Positions 61,500 to 64,000 of a stretch of DNA of 64,000 nt are shown here, one piece after another. Source of the DNA: JAPPHA01 sp965220985 (lineage in GTDB: Bacteria; Pseudomonadota; Alphaproteobacteria; Rhodobacterales; Rhodobacteraceae); NCBI GenBank assembly GCA_965220985.1, contig OZ244854.1, positions 1,426,001-1,490,000 of the forward strand. Reading direction: 5' to 3'. Position 1 is the first letter of the stretch. Every line of letters starts with the position of its first letter. The notes beneath the pieces are model-generated. The model worked only from the letters and a program-made list of their open reading frames with translations, was not told the origin of the DNA and did not search any database. The translations under genes were made by a program, and so were the position numbers.

Positions 61500-63020
61500 A
61501 TGACAGGAACGTTTCGCTCGATATGCGGGCACGGTGTTGACATGTGGTTTGCAACTGCGCTTCGCGCATCCTCGGTGTCATGTCGGGTGGCCGCGAACCT
61601 CGCTTGGGCCAGCAGACATCTCGCGGGGCTTGTGACCGTTCTTTCAGTTCTGTTTGCAACCCCTGCTCTTGCCCACGTCTCCGAACAGGCGCTGGTGCTT
61701 CTGCTTCCGACCGATGTCTACATCACGGCCGGAATCGCCGTGGTCATTCTCACCATACTGGTTCTCGCATACCTTCCGTCACGGATTTCGGCGGGACTGT
61801 TTCTAACCCGCAGGCTGCCAGGGTTGCCGGACATCAGAATGCTGTCCGGAGGCACCAGCCTCCTTTGTCTGGTTCTGCTGTCCGGGCTTGTGGTCTTTGG
61901 CCTTGCGGGTTCGCGAGACCCGCTCGGCAATCCGCTCCCGCTGTTCATCTGGACGGTCTGGTGGATGGGGTTCATCACCCTCCAGGGGGTCTTCGGAAAC
62001 CTGTGGTACTGGGTCAACCCGTGGACCGGGCTGCATTGCCTGCTGGCACCAATGCTCAGGCGGCTTTCCCGACCTTCGTTGCCGGAAAGCCTTGGGGCCT
62101 GGCCTGGTGTCGTGCTGTTTCTGGCTTTCGGGGCTTTCTTTCTTGCGTATCCAGCACCGGACGATCCGGAACGGCTCGCATGGGTCGTTCTTGCCTATAT
62201 CGCTCTGACGCTTGTTGGAATCTTCGTGTTCGGCGCGGATGCGTGGCTCGAGCGATGCGAATGTTTCACCATGCTGTTCAGGGCGTACGCGAAGCTCTCG
62301 CCGCTCTCGCTCGGAATTGACCGCAGCCGGATCGGGTTTCCGGGCTGGTCGGTCGTCGACACGCCCGCACTGTCCCGAAGTCAGGCGGTGTTTGTCCTTA
62401 CTATACTCGGGATCGGCAGTTTCGACGGGCTCAACGAGACCTTCTGGTGGCTCGCGCAACTCGGGGTGAACCCGCTCGAGTTTCCGGGGCGGTCGGCGAT
62501 CGTCGCCCAGACCGTGATTGGCATGGTGGGGGCCAATGTTCTTCTCGTTTGCGTATTCGCAGGCTGTGTCCAGGCCGGACTCGTTCTCATGAAACGCATG
62601 GGGATCGATCTGTCAGTGAGTTTCGACGAAGCATTCGGCCGACTGGCGCTCTCGATCATCCCGATCGCGTTCGGATATCATGTCGCCCATTTCCTGACCG
62701 CATTCCTGGTCAACGGCCAGTACGCGCTGGTCGCGTTTTCCGATCCGTTCTCGACCGGCGCCGACTATCTGGGGTTCGCTGATATCCATGTCACGACCGG
62801 TTTCTTCAATTCGCTCGATACCGTCCGTGTCATCTGGCTGACGCAGGCGGGTGCGGTGGTTGTCGGCCACGTCATCGCCATCCTTCTCGCCCATGCAATC
62901 GCCATGGACATGTTCGGGACGCGGCGCGCAGCAGTGATCAGCCAGATTCCGATGGCCACCTTCATGGTGCTCTACACGCTTCTCGGCCTGTGGCTGCTGG
63001 CATCCCCGCGCGGTGCCTGA
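61500..63020 (+). CDS. Polytopic membrane protein, unknown (506 aa)
   Basis: An N-terminal signal-like or first TM segment ends at ATPALAHVSEQA, followed by about 10-11 more TM helices. Conserved-looking elements are GNLWYWVNPWTG, a Cys-containing ADAWLERCECFTMLFRAY, GSFDGLNETFWW, and GYHVAHFLTAFLVNGQYALVAFSDPF. I recall similar proteins being labelled fenitrothion hydrolase in databases, but I would not assert that activity. I chose ATG 61500 because AAGGGGAG sits seven bases before it; the open frame starts earlier at 61314. It is divergent from the HAD gene. Function is open. Confidence 0.75.
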   Translation: MTGTFRSICGHGVDMWFATALRASSVSCRVAANLAWASRHLAGLVTVLSVLFATPALAHVSEQALVLLLPTDVYITAGIAVVILTILVLAYLPSRISAGLFLTRRLPGLPDIRMLSGGTSLLCLVLLSGLVVFGLAGSRDPLGNPLPLFIWTVWWMGFITLQGVFGNLWYWVNPWTGLHCLLAPMLRRLSRPSLPESLGAWPGVVLFLAFGAFFLAYPAPDDPERLAWVVLAYIALTLVGIFVFGADAWLERCECFTMLFRAYAKLSPLSLGIDRSRIGFPGWSVVDTPALSRSQAVFVLTILGIGSFDGLNETFWWLAQLGVNPLEFPGRSAIVAQTVIGMVGANVLLVCVFAGCVQAGLVLMKRMGIDLSVSFDEAFGRLALSIIPIAFGYHVAHFLTAFLVNGQYALVAFSDPFSTGADYLGFADIHVTTGFFNSLDTVRVIWLTQAGAVVVGHVIAILLAHAIAMDMFGTRRAAVISQIPMATFMVLYTLLGLWLLASPRGA

Positions 63021-63053
63021 TCTCGCCAGCGCCGTTCCCAGGTTGCTGCCCGA

Positions 63054-63515
63054 TCAAGCGTCTTCCAGCGGAAGGCAGATCTCGGTGACGAGATCCTCGG
63101 GTTCCACTTCGATCGGCGAATTGAGATAGATCTCCATGCAGGCCCGTTCGGCCATCCGCTCGCCACTCGCCGGCAGCCATTCCGAGAACAACCGTCCGTA
63201 CGCGTCGCGAAGGCCGGTGTAGGGGCCACGATGAACGTATACCGCGTATCGTCCTCCCTCGATCAGCTCGCGAGTGATGCCATCGGGCGGCGATGTCTCG
63301 GTCTCGAGCGCGATGCAGGCATCGGAACGCAGATCCTGAGGCGCAACGAAGTCGGGATTGTCCCACGACAGCATGAACACGCGGGAAATCGGATCTCCGG
63401 TCGAAATTGCCCATTTGGCGAGGCGTTCGAAGCACGGCCCGATCTGCTCGTATGGCCCCACATGTCGAATCCTTGCAGCCATGATGCTGTCGATTTGTTT
63501 GATCGAGACATCCAT
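63054..63515 (-). CDS. GyrI-like small-molecule-binding protein
   Basis: A 153-aa stand-alone GyrI/AraC effector-binding-type domain. It starts MDVSIKQIDSIMAARIRHVGPYEQIG and shows the repeated pattern YAVYVHRGPYTGLRDAYGRLFSEWLP with a C-terminal EICLPLED. Such proteins bind hydrophobic or cationic small molecules or inhibit gyrase. No HTH domain is attached. It converges with the membrane-protein gene. Confidence 0.85.
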   Translation of the reverse strand: MDVSIKQIDSIMAARIRHVGPYEQIGPCFERLAKWAISTGDPISRVFMLSWDNPDFVAPQDLRSDACIALETETSPPDGITRELIEGGRYAVYVHRGPYTGLRDAYGRLFSEWLPASGERMAERACMEIYLNSPIEVEPEDLVTEICLPLEDA

Positions 63516-63934
63516 GTTGCCGTTCCTTTCCTGTCAGACCGATCCAGATTGCCTCCCATGGTTAAGCGATCGAGTGCGGCAGGTGAAGCCCGGCCTTTCC
63601 GTTGGGGTCGCAGCTCATCATCCATCCGAATCCGATCCGTTGTCGACGGGCTCGGGCAGTTTTTCGCGGTCACCGATTGGATCGCCCGGCAGTTTGGCGG
63701 TGTTTCGGCTCCCCGTCGCTGATGCCTGAGAAACTCGTCCCTCAACCTCATTTGCGACCGGACGCATGCGGGGCCGAGATCATCGGTCGATCACGAGACC
63801 GGTCCTGTTCGCGCGGGTCAGGGCGAAATTGACTCGACAATGCGCCCGGCAAGCAACAATAATCCGCATGATCGTTTGCGGGCCGAGCGGCACGGACGTG
63901 GCCGCGCCCGAACTGACAGAAAGGGAGCAAGCTC
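63516..63934. other. Intergenic region without a recognisable gene
   Basis: About 420 bp between the GyrI-like gene and the truncated gene at the window end. It should hold both divergent promoters. TTGACT at 63829-63834 is a weak -35 candidate. I see no repeat or RNA gene. Confidence 0.35.
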
Positions 63935-64000
63935 ATGGTCAAGAAAAGGCCGGATTCTCAAGCATCGGTTGGCACGATGACAAGAAGGCAGGCAGTCGGC
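63935..64000 (+). CDS. Start of a gene cut by the window end, Tat-signal-like
   Basis: Twenty-two codons are visible from ATG 63935, which follows AGGGAG with good spacing. The sequence includes MTRRQAVG, the beginning of a probable twin-arginine signal, so an exported cofactor protein is likely. ATG 63977 could be the true start. Nothing more can be said. Confidence 0.45.
   Translation, partial: MVKKRPDSQASVGTMTRRQAVG

Noticed and set aside
1..64000. CRISPR array, rRNA or tRNA genes
   Set aside because: I saw no regularly spaced repeats and no tRNA-like T-loop with matching arms. A covariance-model scan would be needed to exclude a tRNA fully.

Overview
The window looks like chromosome from a GC-rich alphaproteobacterium, most likely Rhodobacterales or a neighbouring order. 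This rests on family content and layout: a GlpSTVPQ-type glycerol ABC transporter with GlpR and GlpD, TTT and many ABC uptake systems, IorAB-type oxidoreductases, and dense operons with 1-4 nt start/stop overlaps. I saw no rRNA, tRNA or CRISPR array, so placement below class is inference.

Layout. (1) 1-7219: the 3' end of a catechol 2,3-dioxygenase gene, a TctDE-type two-component system, a divergent tripartite tricarboxylate transporter (TctC and a fused TctA-TctB) and a PrpF/4-oxalomesaconate tautomerase-like isomerase. (2) 7278-9714: a small unknown gene and an AbiJ-type abortive-infection gene split by a 1294-bp IS1595-family insertion sequence. The IS is flanked by a perfect 8-bp target duplication, and both halves are in one frame if it is removed. 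(3) 10022-14233: an IorAB-type molybdenum oxidoreductase and a mandelate racemase-family enzyme. (4) 14358-28557: a defence-like block on the minus strand. It holds a 1732-aa fusion of DEDD exonuclease, RecQ helicase and UvrD helicase, two unknown genes, a type I restriction-modification operon (hsdM, hsdS, hsdR), a membrane protein, and a remnant of the same IS family. (5) 28880-37371: glycerol uptake and catabolism, regulated from a shared intergenic region with repeated AACGAAA half-sites. (6) 37511-42383: a nitrate/sulfonate/taurine-type ABC transporter with a GntR regulator and a divergent fumarylacetoacetase-family hydrolase. (7) 43424-44988: a compact type II restriction-modification pair (MT-A70 methylase, BglII-like nuclease). 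(8) 45025-54529: a hydroxyquinol catabolic operon with a LIV-type transporter embedded in it, plus a LysR regulator. (9) 54826-61319: a DDAH/amidinotransferase-like enzyme, a glucose-type ABC transporter and a HAD hydrolase. (10) 61500-64000: an unrecognised membrane protein, a GyrI-like protein and the start of a truncated gene.

How it works together. Most of the window is uptake plus catabolism: polycarboxylates, aromatics via hydroxyquinol and maleylacetate to 3-oxoadipate, glycerol, and sugars. Each of the five solute-binding protein genes is followed directly by a strong stem-loop before the next gene, a layout expected to keep binding protein above permease. Defence genes (AbiJ-like, type I RM, type II RM and the helicase-nuclease fusion) are interleaved with metabolic genes. 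The best candidates for something undescribed are the exonuclease-RecQ-UvrD fusion, the unknown genes around the hsd operon, and a Shine-Dalgarno-led small gene carried antisense in the IS.
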